From Taklimakanibacter sp021828105 (GTDB lineage Bacteria; Pseudomonadota; Alphaproteobacteria; Rhizobiales; Aestuariivirgaceae), in assembly GCA_021828105.1 (NCBI GenBank), contig JAKATG010000021.1:87356-151355 (forward strand): a DNA stretch of 64,000 bases, given 5' to 3'. Below are positions 25,469 to 33,553 of the stretch, one piece after another. Each line of letters begins with the position of its first letter. The first letter of the stretch is position 1. A program made the position numbers and the translations under genes. The notes under the pieces were generated by a model. The model ran no database searches and was not told where the DNA came from. It was given only the letters and a program-made list of their open reading frames with translations.

Positions 25469-25660
25469 ATGCGAACAACCATTGAAATCAATGATAAGCT
25501 GATGAAACGGGCTATGAAGATGGCAGGCACGTCCACGAAGCGGGAGACCGTCGAAAGGGCTCTTCAGGTCTTGATCTACCTGGAGGTCGGGAAATCCATT
25601 CGAAAGCTGCGCGGCAAGTTCAACTGGGAAGGCGACCTAGGCGCCATGCGCCGAGACTGA
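25469..25660 (+). CDS. VapB-family antitoxin-like ribbon-helix-helix protein
   Basis: A 63-residue protein of the type II toxin-antitoxin VapB group. RTTIEINDKLMKRAMKMAG forms the N-terminal beta strand and first helix of a ribbon-helix-helix DNA-binding unit, and STKRETVERALQVLI is the second helix; the C-terminal KLRGKFNWEGDLGAMRRD is the toxin-binding tail seen in VapB proteins. GAGGAG precedes the ATG at 25469. No PIN-domain VapC gene follows: a terminator at 25668-25694 and the convergent nrdJ gene come next. It is therefore either a solitary regulator or an orphan antitoxin. Confidence 0.85.
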   Translation: MRTTIEINDKLMKRAMKMAGTSTKRETVERALQVLIYLEVGKSIRKLRGKFNWEGDLGAMRRD

Positions 25661-25667
25661 AAATGAA

Positions 25668-25694
25668 AAATGGCCGGGACATGCCCGGCCATTT
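25668..25694. terminator. Bidirectional terminator-type palindrome (copy 2)
   Basis: AAATGGCCGGG (25668-25678) pairs perfectly with CCCGGCCATTT (25684-25694) around a 5-base loop. It has A-rich sequence before and T-rich after, and it separates the VapB-like gene from the convergent nrdJ 3' end. Confidence 0.75.
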
Positions 25695-25715
25695 CTGATC
25701 AGCGTCGATCGAGGC

Positions 25716-28700
25716 TCATGAACACCCGCTGGTCGAGCCGCAGGTGTCGCATTTGAGGCAGGTGCCGTTGCGCACCATCGTGTAATTGCCGCATTCATTG
25801 CAGCTGTCGCCCTCATAGCCCTTCATGCGGGCCTCGGTGCGCCGGTCGAGCTCCAGCGTGGCGGGCGCGGCATGGACATGCACGTGCTCTTCGTGATGCT
25901 CATGCACATGCGCCTCGGCGACGGCGAGCGCCGATGTGCCGTAGGTCTCCGCGGCACGCATCTGCAGCGCATGGGCGGGCGATGATGAGGCCGTGGTGCT
26001 GCCGGTCGGCATCACGACGACATTGCGCAGGTTGAGGTTCTGCCGGCGCACGAAGCCCGAGGACAGGACCTTGGCGGCCGGCACCGGGACCGGAGCAGGG
26101 GGCGGCGCGCTGCCGTCCTCGACACCCTTGCCGAGCGCGTCGAAGCCGATATCGGAGGGCTCGACATGGGCGAGGTCGTGGCGGCCGAGATAGGAGACCG
26201 CGAGCTCGCGGAACACGTAGTCGAGGATCGAGGTCGCGTTCTTGATCGACTGGTTGCCCTGGACGAGGCCTGCCGGCTCGAAGCGCGTGAAGGTGAAGGC
26301 CTCGACGAACTTCTCGAGCGGCACGCCATATTGCAGACCGGTCGACACCGCGATGGCGAAATTATTCATCATGGCGCGCAGCGCCGTGCCTTCCTTGTGC
26401 ATGTCGATGAAGATCTCGCCCAGCCTGCCATCCTCATATTCGCCGGTATGCAGATAGACCTTGTGGCCGCCGACGATCGCCTTCTGGGTATAGCCCTTGC
26501 GGCGCTGCGGCATGACCTCGCGCTCGCGCTTGACCATCACCTCGACGATCTTCTCGACCACGGTCTCGATGCGCTGCACTTGCGGCCTGCCCGCCAGCGT
26601 CTCGGCCAGGTCGTCCTCGGCCTCGTCATCCTCGATGAGCTGGGCCGAAAGCGGCTGGGAGAGCTTCGAGCCGTCGCGATAGAGCGCATTGGCCTTGAGC
26701 GCCAGCTTCCAGGACAGGAGATAGGCCTCGTTGCATTCCTCGACCGAGGCGTCGTTCGGCATGTTGATGGTCTTGGAGATGGCGCCCGAGATGAAGGGCT
26801 GGGACGCGGCCATCATGCGGATGTGGCTCTCGACCGAGAGATAGCGCTTGCCGAGCCGGCCGCAGGGATTGGCGCAGTCGAAGACCGGCAGGTGCTCGTC
26901 CTTGAGACCCGGCGCTCCTTCGAGCGTCATGGCGCCGCAAACATGGATATTGGCGCGCTCGATATCGGCCCTGGAGAAGCCGAGGTGGCTCAAGAGGTCG
27001 AAGCCGAAGTCGTTCAGCTGCTCATCCGTCAGCTTGAGCGTGCCCTTGCAGAAGGCCTCGCCCAAGGTGAACTTGTTGAAGACGAACTTGATGTCGAAGG
27101 CGGAAGCGAGGCCCGCCTCGACCTTGGCGATCTCGGCATCGCCGAAGCCCTTGGCCTTGAGCGCCTGGTGGTTGATCGCCGGGCTGTCGGCGAGCGAGCC
27201 ATGGCCGACCGCATAGGAGACGATGGTCTCGATCTCATCGACGCCATAGCCCAAGGTGCGCAGCGCCTCCGGCACCGCCTGGTTGATGATCTTGAAATAA
27301 CCGCCGCCGGCGAGCTTCTTGAACTTGACGAGCGCGAAATCGGGCTCGATGCCGGTCGTGTCGCAATCCATGACGAGGCCGATCGTGCCGGTGGGCGCGA
27401 TGACGGTCGACTGCGCATTGCGATAGCCATGGGCCTCGCCGAGAGTGACGGCCTTGTCCCAGGCGGCACGGGCATGGGCGATGAGTGCTTTTTCGGGGCA
27501 GCTCAATTCATCGAGCGGCACGGGAGCGGTCTTCACCCCTTCATAGCCGACGGCGGCGCCATAGGCGGCGCGGCGATGGTTGCGCATCACCTTCAGCATG
27601 TGGTCGCGGTTCTTCTCGAAGCCCGGGAAGGGGCCGAGCGCCTTGGCCATTTCGGCCGAGGTGGCATAGGCGATGCCGGTCATGATGGCCGAGATGGCGC
27701 CGCAAATGGCGCGGCCTTCATGGCTGTCATAGGGTATGCCGGCGGTCATGAGCAGGCCGCCGATATTGGCGAAGCCCAGGCCCAGCGTGCGGAACTCGTA
27801 GGAGAGCCTGGCGATCTCCTTGGACGGGAACTGCGCCATCAGCACGGAGATCTCGAGCACGATGGTCCACAGGCGCACGCCATGCTCGAAGGAGGCGACG
27901 TCGAAGGTGCCGTCGCCCTGGCGGAACTGCAGGAGGTTGAGGGAGGCGAGGTTGCAGGCCGTGTCGTCGAGGAACATGTATTCCGAGCACGGGTTGGAGG
28001 CGCGGATCTCGCCTGAGGCCGGGCAGGTGTGCCAGTCGTTGATGGTGGTGTGGAACTGGATGCCGGGATCGGCCGAGGCCCAGGCGGCATAGCCGATCTT
28101 GTCCCACAGCGCGCGCGCCGGCAGCGTCTTGGTGGTCTTGCCGGTGAGGCGCGAGGTCAGCTCCCAATTGCGGTCGCTTTCCACCGCATTGAGGAAGTCG
28201 TCGGTGACGCGCACCGAATTATTGGAATTCTGGCCGGAGACGGTGCGATAGGCCTCGCCGTCCCAGTCGGTGTCATAGGTATCGAAGCTGATGTCCTTGT
28301 AGCCCTGGCGCGCGAACTGGATGACCCGCTTGATGTAGTTGTCGGGCACCATGTTGCGGCGCGCATCCTTGACGGCGCGCTTGAGCGCCGGGTTCTTCTC
28401 GATCTCGAAGCAATCGGTGCCCGAGCCTTCGCAATTGACGCAGGCCTTCATGATCTGGGTGAGCGCCTTGCGCACGGTCTTCGAGCCGGTGACGAGGGCC
28501 GCGACCTTCTGCTCTTCCTTCACCTTCCAGTCGATATAGTCTTCGACATCGGGGTGATCGATGTCGACCACGACCATCTTGGCGGCGCGGCGCGTGGTGC
28601 CGCCCGATTTGATGGCGCCCGCGGCCCGATCGCCGATCTTGAGGAAACTCATGAGGCCGGAGGACTTGCCGCCGCCCGAAAGCCGCTCGTTCTCGCCGCG

Positions 28701-29414
28701 CAGCTTGGAGAAATTGGAGCCGGTGCCCGAGCCGTATTTGAACAGGCGCGCCTCGCGCACCCACAGATCCATGATGCCGCCCTCATTGACGAGGTCGTCC
28801 TCGATCGACTGGATGAAGCAGGCATGAGGCTGGGGATGCTCATAGGCCGACTTCGACTTGACGAGCTTGCCGGTTTCGAAGTCGACGTAATAGTGGCCTT
28901 GGCCGGGGCCATCGATGCCATAGGCCCAGTGCAGGCCGGTATTGAACCATTGCGGCGAGTTGGGCGCGCATTTCTGGGTGGCGAGCATGTAGCAGAGCTC
29001 GTCATAGAAGGCGCGGGCGTCTTCTTCGGTGTCGAAATAGCCGCCCTTCCAGCCCCAATAGGTCCAGGTGCCGGCCAGCCGGTTGAAGACTTCCTTGGAG
29101 CTGACTTCGCCGCGGGTGCGCTCCTTGGGCGTAAGGGCGGCCAAGGCGGCGTCATCGGGGGCCGAACGCCAGAGCCAGGAGGGAACGGTCTCTTCCTCGA
29201 CGCGCTTCAAGGCCGCAGGCACGCCCGCCTTGCGGAAATATTTCTGCGCCAGGATGTCTGAAGCGACCTGGCTCCAGGAAGCCGGCACCTCGATGTCCTC
29301 CAGGCGGAAGACGATCGAGCCGTCGGGGTTTTTGATCTCGCTCACCGCCTTTCGGAAATCCAGACCTTCGTAGGCATCCTGACCCGGTTGTGTGTAGCGG
29401 CGCTCGATCTTCAT
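25716..29414 (-). CDS. nrdJ: Adenosylcobalamin-dependent (class II) ribonucleoside-diphosphate reductase
   Basis: A 1232-residue enzyme that reduces ribonucleotides to deoxyribonucleotides using vitamin B12, independent of oxygen. The N-terminal KIERRYTQPGQDAYEGLDF and the catalytic barrel with NPCSEYMFLDDTACNLASLNL (the N-C-E radical-site region) identify it; the first redox cysteine is in the HTCPASGEIRASNPC stretch and an ATP-binding region precedes it. The C-terminal tail has a zinc-ribbon-like cluster (CNECGNYTMVRNGTCLKCDTCG) that relays electrons from thioredoxin. GAGGGA lies 5 bp before the ATG. NrdR boxes, a DnaA box and a candidate promoter lie upstream. No class I or III reductase is in the window. 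Confidence 0.97.
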   Translation of the reverse strand: MKIERRYTQPGQDAYEGLDFRKAVSEIKNPDGSIVFRLEDIEVPASWSQVASDILAQKYFRKAGVPAALKRVEEETVPSWLWRSAPDDAALAALTPKERTRGEVSSKEVFNRLAGTWTYWGWKGGYFDTEEDARAFYDELCYMLATQKCAPNSPQWFNTGLHWAYGIDGPGQGHYYVDFETGKLVKSKSAYEHPQPHACFIQSIEDDLVNEGGIMDLWVREARLFKYGSGTGSNFSKLRGENERLSGGGKSSGLMSFLKIGDRAAGAIKSGGTTRRAAKMVVVDIDHPDVEDYIDWKVKEEQKVAALVTGSKTVRKALTQIMKACVNCEGSGTDCFEIEKNPALKRAVKDARRNMVPDNYIKRVIQFARQGYKDISFDTYDTDWDGEAYRTVSGQNSNNSVRVTDDFLNAVESDRNWELTSRLTGKTTKTLPARALWDKIGYAAWASADPGIQFHTTINDWHTCPASGEIRASNPCSEYMFLDDTACNLASLNLLQFRQGDGTFDVASFEHGVRLWTIVLEISVLMAQFPSKEIARLSYEFRTLGLGFANIGGLLMTAGIPYDSHEGRAICGAISAIMTGIAYATSAEMAKALGPFPGFEKNRDHMLKVMRNHRRAAYGAAVGYEGVKTAPVPLDELSCPEKALIAHARAAWDKAVTLGEAHGYRNAQSTVIAPTGTIGLVMDCDTTGIEPDFALVKFKKLAGGGYFKIINQAVPEALRTLGYGVDEIETIVSYAVGHGSLADSPAINHQALKAKGFGDAEIAKVEAGLASAFDIKFVFNKFTLGEAFCKGTLKLTDEQLNDFGFDLLSHLGFSRADIERANIHVCGAMTLEGAPGLKDEHLPVFDCANPCGRLGKRYLSVESHIRMMAASQPFISGAISKTINMPNDASVEECNEAYLLSWKLALKANALYRDGSKLSQPLSAQLIEDDEAEDDLAETLAGRPQVQRIETVVEKIVEVMVKREREVMPQRRKGYTQKAIVGGHKVYLHTGEYEDGRLGEIFIDMHKEGTALRAMMNNFAIAVSTGLQYGVPLEKFVEAFTFTRFEPAGLVQGNQSIKNATSILDYVFRELAVSYLGRHDLAHVEPSDIGFDALGKGVEDGSAPPPAPVPVPAAKVLSSGFVRRQNLNLRNVVVMPTGSTTASSSPAHALQMRAAETYGTSALAVAEAHVHEHHEEHVHVHAAPATLELDRRTEARMKGYEGDSCNECGNYTMVRNGTCLKCDTCGSTSGCS

Positions 29415-29620
29415 AGTTTCCCTCGTTCTTCTTCAACAGTTGGCCTGAGGTGGACGCGCAGGACTCCACCCACCGGCTTCTATTCACCCGTGTTTGACGA
29501 CGCAGAACTCCCCATCCCCGGGAACGACACCCCCGCGGATCAAGCAGCATTATTTTGGGTTTTTCGTTGTGTGAGAGCCGGCTTTTGCCCCGGTTCTCGG
29601 TACCCCTCAGCCTCAGGACT
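29415..29620 (-). promoter_or_regulatory. Predicted ~200-nt nrdJ leader with stem-loops
   Basis: Read on the minus strand, this region runs from the predicted start of transcription to the nrdJ ATG. GGTGGA (29449-29454) pairs with TCCACC (29465-29470) around ten bases, and CCTGAGG at 29444-29450 is complementary to CCTCAGG at 29611-29617, a possible closing pair. I looked for the cobalamin riboswitch core and did not find it. Confidence 0.35.
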
Positions 29621-29621
29621 C

Positions 29622-29650
29622 AATCTATTACATCGTCATATGAACGTCAA
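29622..29650 (-). promoter_or_regulatory. nrdJ: Candidate nrdJ promoter (TTGACG-N17-TAGATT)
   Basis: On the minus strand a -35 element TTGACG (29645-29650) is followed after 17 bases by a -10 element TAGATT (29622-29627). The -35 hexamer overlaps the nearer NrdR-box-like site, as expected for repression. Confidence 0.5.
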
Positions 29651-29660
29651 CAGATAGTGT
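29645..29660. promoter_or_regulatory. NrdR box-like site, proximal and degenerate
   Basis: The 16 bases end in AGTGT and match about 10 of 16 positions of the NrdR consensus (ACACWATATWTTGTGT type). Its centre is 31 bp from the distal site, three helical turns, which is the usual NrdR tandem arrangement. Confidence 0.5.
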
Positions 29661-29675
29661 GTTACCAAAACCCTA

Positions 29676-29691
29676 ACACTATATCTTGTGT
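29676..29691. promoter_or_regulatory. NrdR box, distal and near-consensus
   Basis: ACACTATATCTTGTGT is a near-palindromic match to the NrdR box. NrdR is the ATP/dATP-sensing repressor of ribonucleotide reductase genes; its gene is not in the window. Confidence 0.7.
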
Positions 29692-29710
29692 CCACAGCTT
29701 GACGGTGGCT

Positions 29711-29719
29711 TGTGGATAA
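29711..29719 (-). promoter_or_regulatory. Perfect DnaA box upstream of nrdJ
   Basis: TGTGGATAA is the complement of the DnaA consensus TTATCCACA. A degenerate inverted partner GTGTCCACA (7 of 9) lies at 29688-29696, overlapping the distal NrdR box. DnaA control of ribonucleotide reductase is known for E. coli nrdAB. Confidence 0.6.
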
Positions 29720-29969
29720 GTGAGAGTGCGCCACGATTCGGCAGACCCTCGCAAGCAAACCTTGAGCTTGACTGAAAAAACGCGGGAAAAGGGGCCGATT
29801 CTCGAGGGTGTGATTATGGGGCCTTCCACAAGCGCGGCGCCGGAGGCGAGGACAGTGATCCCAGAAGTCGCTCACCAGCCCATGTCCATTTGCGCCAGTC
29901 GCTTCTTGACATCGTGGGCCAAAGCGTGGTTCGGGAAATATCAGAATTAGAAAGTGTGCCCGCAGTTCA

Positions 29970-29990
29970 TGGCCGGACTTGATCCGGCCA
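29970..29990. repeat. REP-like palindrome (GGCCGG core, copy 3)
   Basis: TGGCCGGA (29970-29977) pairs with TCCGGCCA (29983-29990) around CTTGA. Intergenic elements of this type, which read as MAGLDPA when translated, are scattered through many Hyphomicrobiales genomes. The remaining bases of 29720-30042 show no gene I can support. Confidence 0.65.
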
Positions 29991-30042
29991 CAGTCATTAC
30001 CGGCACGTTGTTTTATAATTCGCTCCCCAAATGGAACCGTCA

Positions 30043-30361
30043 TATGACCAGAACGCCTTGCCAAAACGCGGCGACGATCACCGCGTTGTTCGCCACCATC
30101 GTCGAAACCATCCTGACGATCTTGGCGGAACTCGGCGCTTGTTGCCGGGAGGTCGCGCTGCTGCGCCACAAAGCGGGCTTCCTGGCGCCTGCGGCGAGCG
30201 CGCTCTCTGTCCTTGCGCGCAAGCGCTCGCCCGAATTCGAGAGGGCCGTCATGATGGATAACGAGCTCTCTCTGCGCGCGCGGGTGCGCGCAGCCCGGCC
30301 AGCCCTGTCGCCGGCGATTGGTGCTTCATGGGCCAGGAAAACCCGAGGCAAAGGATATTGA
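30043..30361 (+). CDS. Hypothetical protein, 105 aa
   Basis: A frame from ATG 30043 to TGA 30361. Third positions in the first ~80 codons are strongly G/C, as in the real genes around it, which is the main reason for listing it. Residues about 9-33 form a long amphipathic or membrane-seeking helix (ATITALFATIVETILTILAEL), then a CCREVALL segment and a basic region with many Arg. There is no clear ribosome-binding site, and a minus-strand frame covers the same bases. No family is recognised. Confidence 0.4.
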
Positions 30362-30471
30362 AAGGGTATTTGAAAGGGTAATTTATCGGCAGTGAGGGCA
30401 TGCATGTCCTCACGTAAAGAACTGGCGCGGCTTTGTCCCGGTTAGTGAATTCTTTGTCGGCAACGGAACGG

Positions 30472-31719
30472 CTAGTTGAGTCTTCGCATCAGGATGTCGA
30501 TGGCCGCGGCCAGTTGCGGATCCGCACCCTTGGCATAGCGGATATCGAAAGGCACATCATGGTCGGGTGAGACCCCAACGCCCTCCAGCCGCTCATTGTC
30601 GACCGCGACGTCGGCGACGGCGATCAGCAGCAGGTCGCCGTTGGCTTGCATGAAGGCGCGCCCGGCCAGCACCGCGCCGGCGCTTCTCGTTCCCACGATC
30701 TCGCCATAGCCATATTTCTTGAAACCGTAGGCCAGTATTTCCTTGCCGCTGCGCGTGCCGCTGTTGATGATGAGGATGACGGGCTTGCGCCATCGCGCAT
30801 TCACGGTCTCGGCGCCGTCGCGCCCGGTGAGCGTCATGGTCGGCCCGCGCGCGTTGAAGATGTCGAGATAGTCGGGCTGAGCGCCGCCCCAGCCGTCGCG
30901 CAGGTCCCAGATGAGGGCGTCGGCGTCCTTGAATTTCCCGCCGATGAGCTCTTCGAGAAGCTCCTGATACTGGCGTCGCGCATAGGACCAGATGTGGACA
31001 TAGCCCAGTTTGCGGCCGTCCTTTTCGATGAGGCGGGCGCCGTTCTGCATGGCGGCGAGGAAGGTTTCATTGGGGCGCAGGGCTTGCGGAACGACCTCGA
31101 CGGTCGTGAGCGGGCCCTGCGCCTCGCGCCGGATCGCAAGCCGGACTTTCCGCCCGGCCTTGTCGGCGAAAGATCGGACGGGAGCGAAAGACGAGCCGTC
31201 GGCGGTGACGATCTCATCGCCCACCATGAGCCCGGCCCGTGCCGCCGGAAAGCCATCGAATATGCCGCTGATGAAATGCCGCCCGTCGATCACGCGCGTG
31301 ACCATGCCGACGCCTTGATAGGTGACTTCGCCCTTGGCGAAGCGTTTCTCGAGGTCGCGCCTGAGGCTTCCCGCGAAGATGTCGGCGAGGTCGTAATAGG
31401 CGATCTCGTCCGGTGTGTAATAGCCGGTATGGGAGGCATCGAGCTCCGCCAGCATCGTATTGATGATCCGGGCCACATCGGCGCCGGGCGCGCCGGCGCG
31501 CGCCCGATATTTCTGACCCGTGGCGTTCCAGTCGAGGCCCTTGAGCTTGGCATCGTAGAAGGACTCGCGCACATCCTGCCAGGCTTCATCGAAAGCTTTC
31601 ACATTCACTGCCGAAACAGTGGCTTCTCGGGCTTGCGTTTCGGCGGCCACGGGCGATGGAATGACGATCGCGCAAGCGAGCATGGCTGCCGCAAGCAGGG
31701 AAAACCAGCATCTCGGCAT
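30472..31719 (-). CDS. S41 family (C-terminal-processing type) peptidase
   Basis: A 415-residue exported protease. The signal peptide is at residues 1-26 (WFSLLAAAMLACAIVI then PVAAETQA). A helical N-terminal region, with LDASHTGYYTP near 95-105, precedes a PDZ domain (about 130-215: GVGMVTRVIDG, AARAGLMVGDEIVTADG). The S41 catalytic domain follows with DLRDGWGG and the NSGTRSGKEILAYGFKK segment that holds the nucleophile serine and a lysine. GGAGG at 31727-31731 stands 7 bp before the ATG at 31719, so this start is preferred over the ATG at 31740. Substrates are unknown; periplasmic quality control or lipoprotein processing are typical roles. Confidence 0.88.
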   Translation of the reverse strand: MPRCWFSLLAAAMLACAIVIPSPVAAETQAREATVSAVNVKAFDEAWQDVRESFYDAKLKGLDWNATGQKYRARAGAPGADVARIINTMLAELDASHTGYYTPDEIAYYDLADIFAGSLRRDLEKRFAKGEVTYQGVGMVTRVIDGRHFISGIFDGFPAARAGLMVGDEIVTADGSSFAPVRSFADKAGRKVRLAIRREAQGPLTTVEVVPQALRPNETFLAAMQNGARLIEKDGRKLGYVHIWSYARRQYQELLEELIGGKFKDADALIWDLRDGWGGAQPDYLDIFNARGPTMTLTGRDGAETVNARWRKPVILIINSGTRSGKEILAYGFKKYGYGEIVGTRSAGAVLAGRAFMQANGDLLLIAVADVAVDNERLEGVGVSPDHDVPFDIRYAKGADPQLAAAIDILMRRLN

Positions 31720-31794
31720 GAAGTAACCTCCGCGAACCATCGCCCGCAGGCTAGCATCGCGCGGCCGAGGCCGAAGTCACATTTCTGCGACGCG

Positions 31795-33348
31795 TCAGTG
31801 CCGGCGGGTAAAGTCGCCGGAAGGCTGATCCAGTTTCCTGACGAATAGCAAAGCCACGAGGCCGGTGAGCGTGATGGCCGCCAGCAGCGCCCAGGCATCG
31901 TTGGTGGCCATCACCAGCGAATGCTTCTCGAGATCGGGCATGAGGTCGAGGAGCCGCATGGAATCGAGACCGCCTTCGATATCGGCGGGGGTCAGCCCGA
32001 AGAGGTCGAGGGTCTGGGGATCGCCGGCCTTGAGCTTATCGGTGAGGGCCTCGGCATGTTCCGGTCCGCGCGTGAACATGACGGTGTCGATGAGCGATAT
32101 GCCGATGGCGCCGCCTAGATTGCGCATCATGTTGAACAGGCTGCTGCCGTCGCCGATCTGATGCTGAGCGAGACCGCCCAGCGCGATATGGGTGGGCGCC
32201 AGGAGGCACAGCATGACCGAGGCGCCGCGGATGACCTGCGGCCAGAACATCTCATTATAGTCGGTATCGGCCGTCTGCTGGGCGCTGAGGCCTAGCCCTA
32301 AGGCGAAGACGGTGAAGCCCAGGATCGTCAGCCAGCGGGCGTCGACATGTTTTTCGAGCTGCACCGCGACCGGCGCCATCAGGAGCTGGGCGGCGCCCGT
32401 CACCAGCATGATCTCGCCGATGCGCAAGGGGCCGTGGCCGCGCACGAAGGAGAGAAAGACCGGCATGAGATAGACCATGCCGAAGAGCGAGGCGCCGAGC
32501 GCGAAGCTCAAGATGCATCCGGCGGCGAAATTGCGGTTGCCGAGGAGGGCGATATCGACGACGGCATTCTCGCCCTTGAGGGCGCGCTGGACAAAGGCGG
32601 CGGCGAGGATGACGGTTGCTGCGAGAAGTCCGAGCACCGTGCCCGAGGTCCAGCCGTCATCGGGCGCCTGCTTGAGGGCGATCTCAAAAGCGGCAAGGGC
32701 CAGAGCGAGACAGATGAGGGAGAGCCAATCGAGGCTTCTTAGCCCGGTGAGGTCACGGGGTTCAGGGGCGAAGCTCACGAAGGCGATGGCGATGGCGACG
32801 ATCCCGGGCAGGACATTGATGAGAAAGAGCCAGTGCCAGGATGTGGTCTCGGTGATCCAGCCGCCGACGACCGGTCCAAGCGTCGGCGCCAGCACCGCGA
32901 CCACGCCGGCAATCGTGGTCGCGAGCGGATGGTTTTGGCGCGGGAACAGCAGGAATATGGCGGCGAAGACCAGGGGGATGAGGACGCCGCCGGCAAAGCC
33001 CTGGATGACTCGCGCCGCGATCAGCGAGACGAAATCGAAGCTCACCGCGCAGGCGATGGAGGCGAGCGTAAAGACGGCCAAGGCGATGATGAAGGTCCGC
33101 TTGAGGCCGAGCGTGCGGATGAACAGGCCGGTCAGCGGAATGGCGATGATCTCGGCGATGAGATAGGCGGTTTGAATCCAGCTCATCCGATCGGCGCCGA
33201 TGGCGAGCGCCTCCTCGATCACGGCGAGCGAGGTCACCACGACCTGGATGTCGAGGATCGCCATGAACATGCCGATGCACATGGCGGCAAAGCCCGCCCA
33301 GCTGGCGGCGGTGGCGGTCAGTCGATCGGGAGAGGACGGGGAGGTCAT
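31795..33348 (-). CDS. DHA2-family (EmrB-like) MFS drug efflux transporter
   Basis: A 517-residue membrane protein with 14 predicted helices, the DHA2 layout. MFS motifs are visible: MAILDIQVVVTSL in helix 1 (the D for proton coupling), SWIQTAYLIAEIIAIPLTG in helix 2, GLKRTFIIALAVFTLAS, the ARVIQGFAGGVLIPLVFA stretch in helix 4 and LGPVVGGWI in helix 5 (motif C). The last segment ends LVALLFVRKLDQPSGDF. The start at 33348 matches the family; the frame extends upstream without similarity. An EmrA-like adaptor gene is not adjacent. It exports small amphipathic compounds by proton antiport; substrate is unknown. Confidence 0.9.
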   Translation of the reverse strand: MTSPSSPDRLTATAASWAGFAAMCIGMFMAILDIQVVVTSLAVIEEALAIGADRMSWIQTAYLIAEIIAIPLTGLFIRTLGLKRTFIIALAVFTLASIACAVSFDFVSLIAARVIQGFAGGVLIPLVFAAIFLLFPRQNHPLATTIAGVVAVLAPTLGPVVGGWITETTSWHWLFLINVLPGIVAIAIAFVSFAPEPRDLTGLRSLDWLSLICLALALAAFEIALKQAPDDGWTSGTVLGLLAATVILAAAFVQRALKGENAVVDIALLGNRNFAAGCILSFALGASLFGMVYLMPVFLSFVRGHGPLRIGEIMLVTGAAQLLMAPVAVQLEKHVDARWLTILGFTVFALGLGLSAQQTADTDYNEMFWPQVIRGASVMLCLLAPTHIALGGLAQHQIGDGSSLFNMMRNLGGAIGISLIDTVMFTRGPEHAEALTDKLKAGDPQTLDLFGLTPADIEGGLDSMRLLDLMPDLEKHSLVMATNDAWALLAAITLTGLVALLFVRKLDQPSGDFTRRH

Positions 33349-33553
33349 GCGTTGATCGGAACCGGGCGCTGGAAGGTGATGAATAGCAAAGACAGGCGCT
33401 TTATTCGAGGATGACAGGATCAAGCGATTCGGCGTAGTCAGACCTTTACGCCTTGTTCTCGACACGAGGTTTTTGGTAAGTCGGCCCCACCATCCCCCGA
33501 GGCCCCATCGTAATAACCTTGTGACTTTCCTGACTTAACGAACCACCGGCCGC

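Noticed and set aside
25661..25715. A vapC toxin gene after the VapB-like gene
   Set aside because: Only 55 bp, containing a terminator, separate it from the nrdJ 3' end.
29415..29640. Cobalamin riboswitch in front of nrdJ
   Set aside because: I searched the region on the minus strand for the conserved B12-box and core sequence and did not find them.
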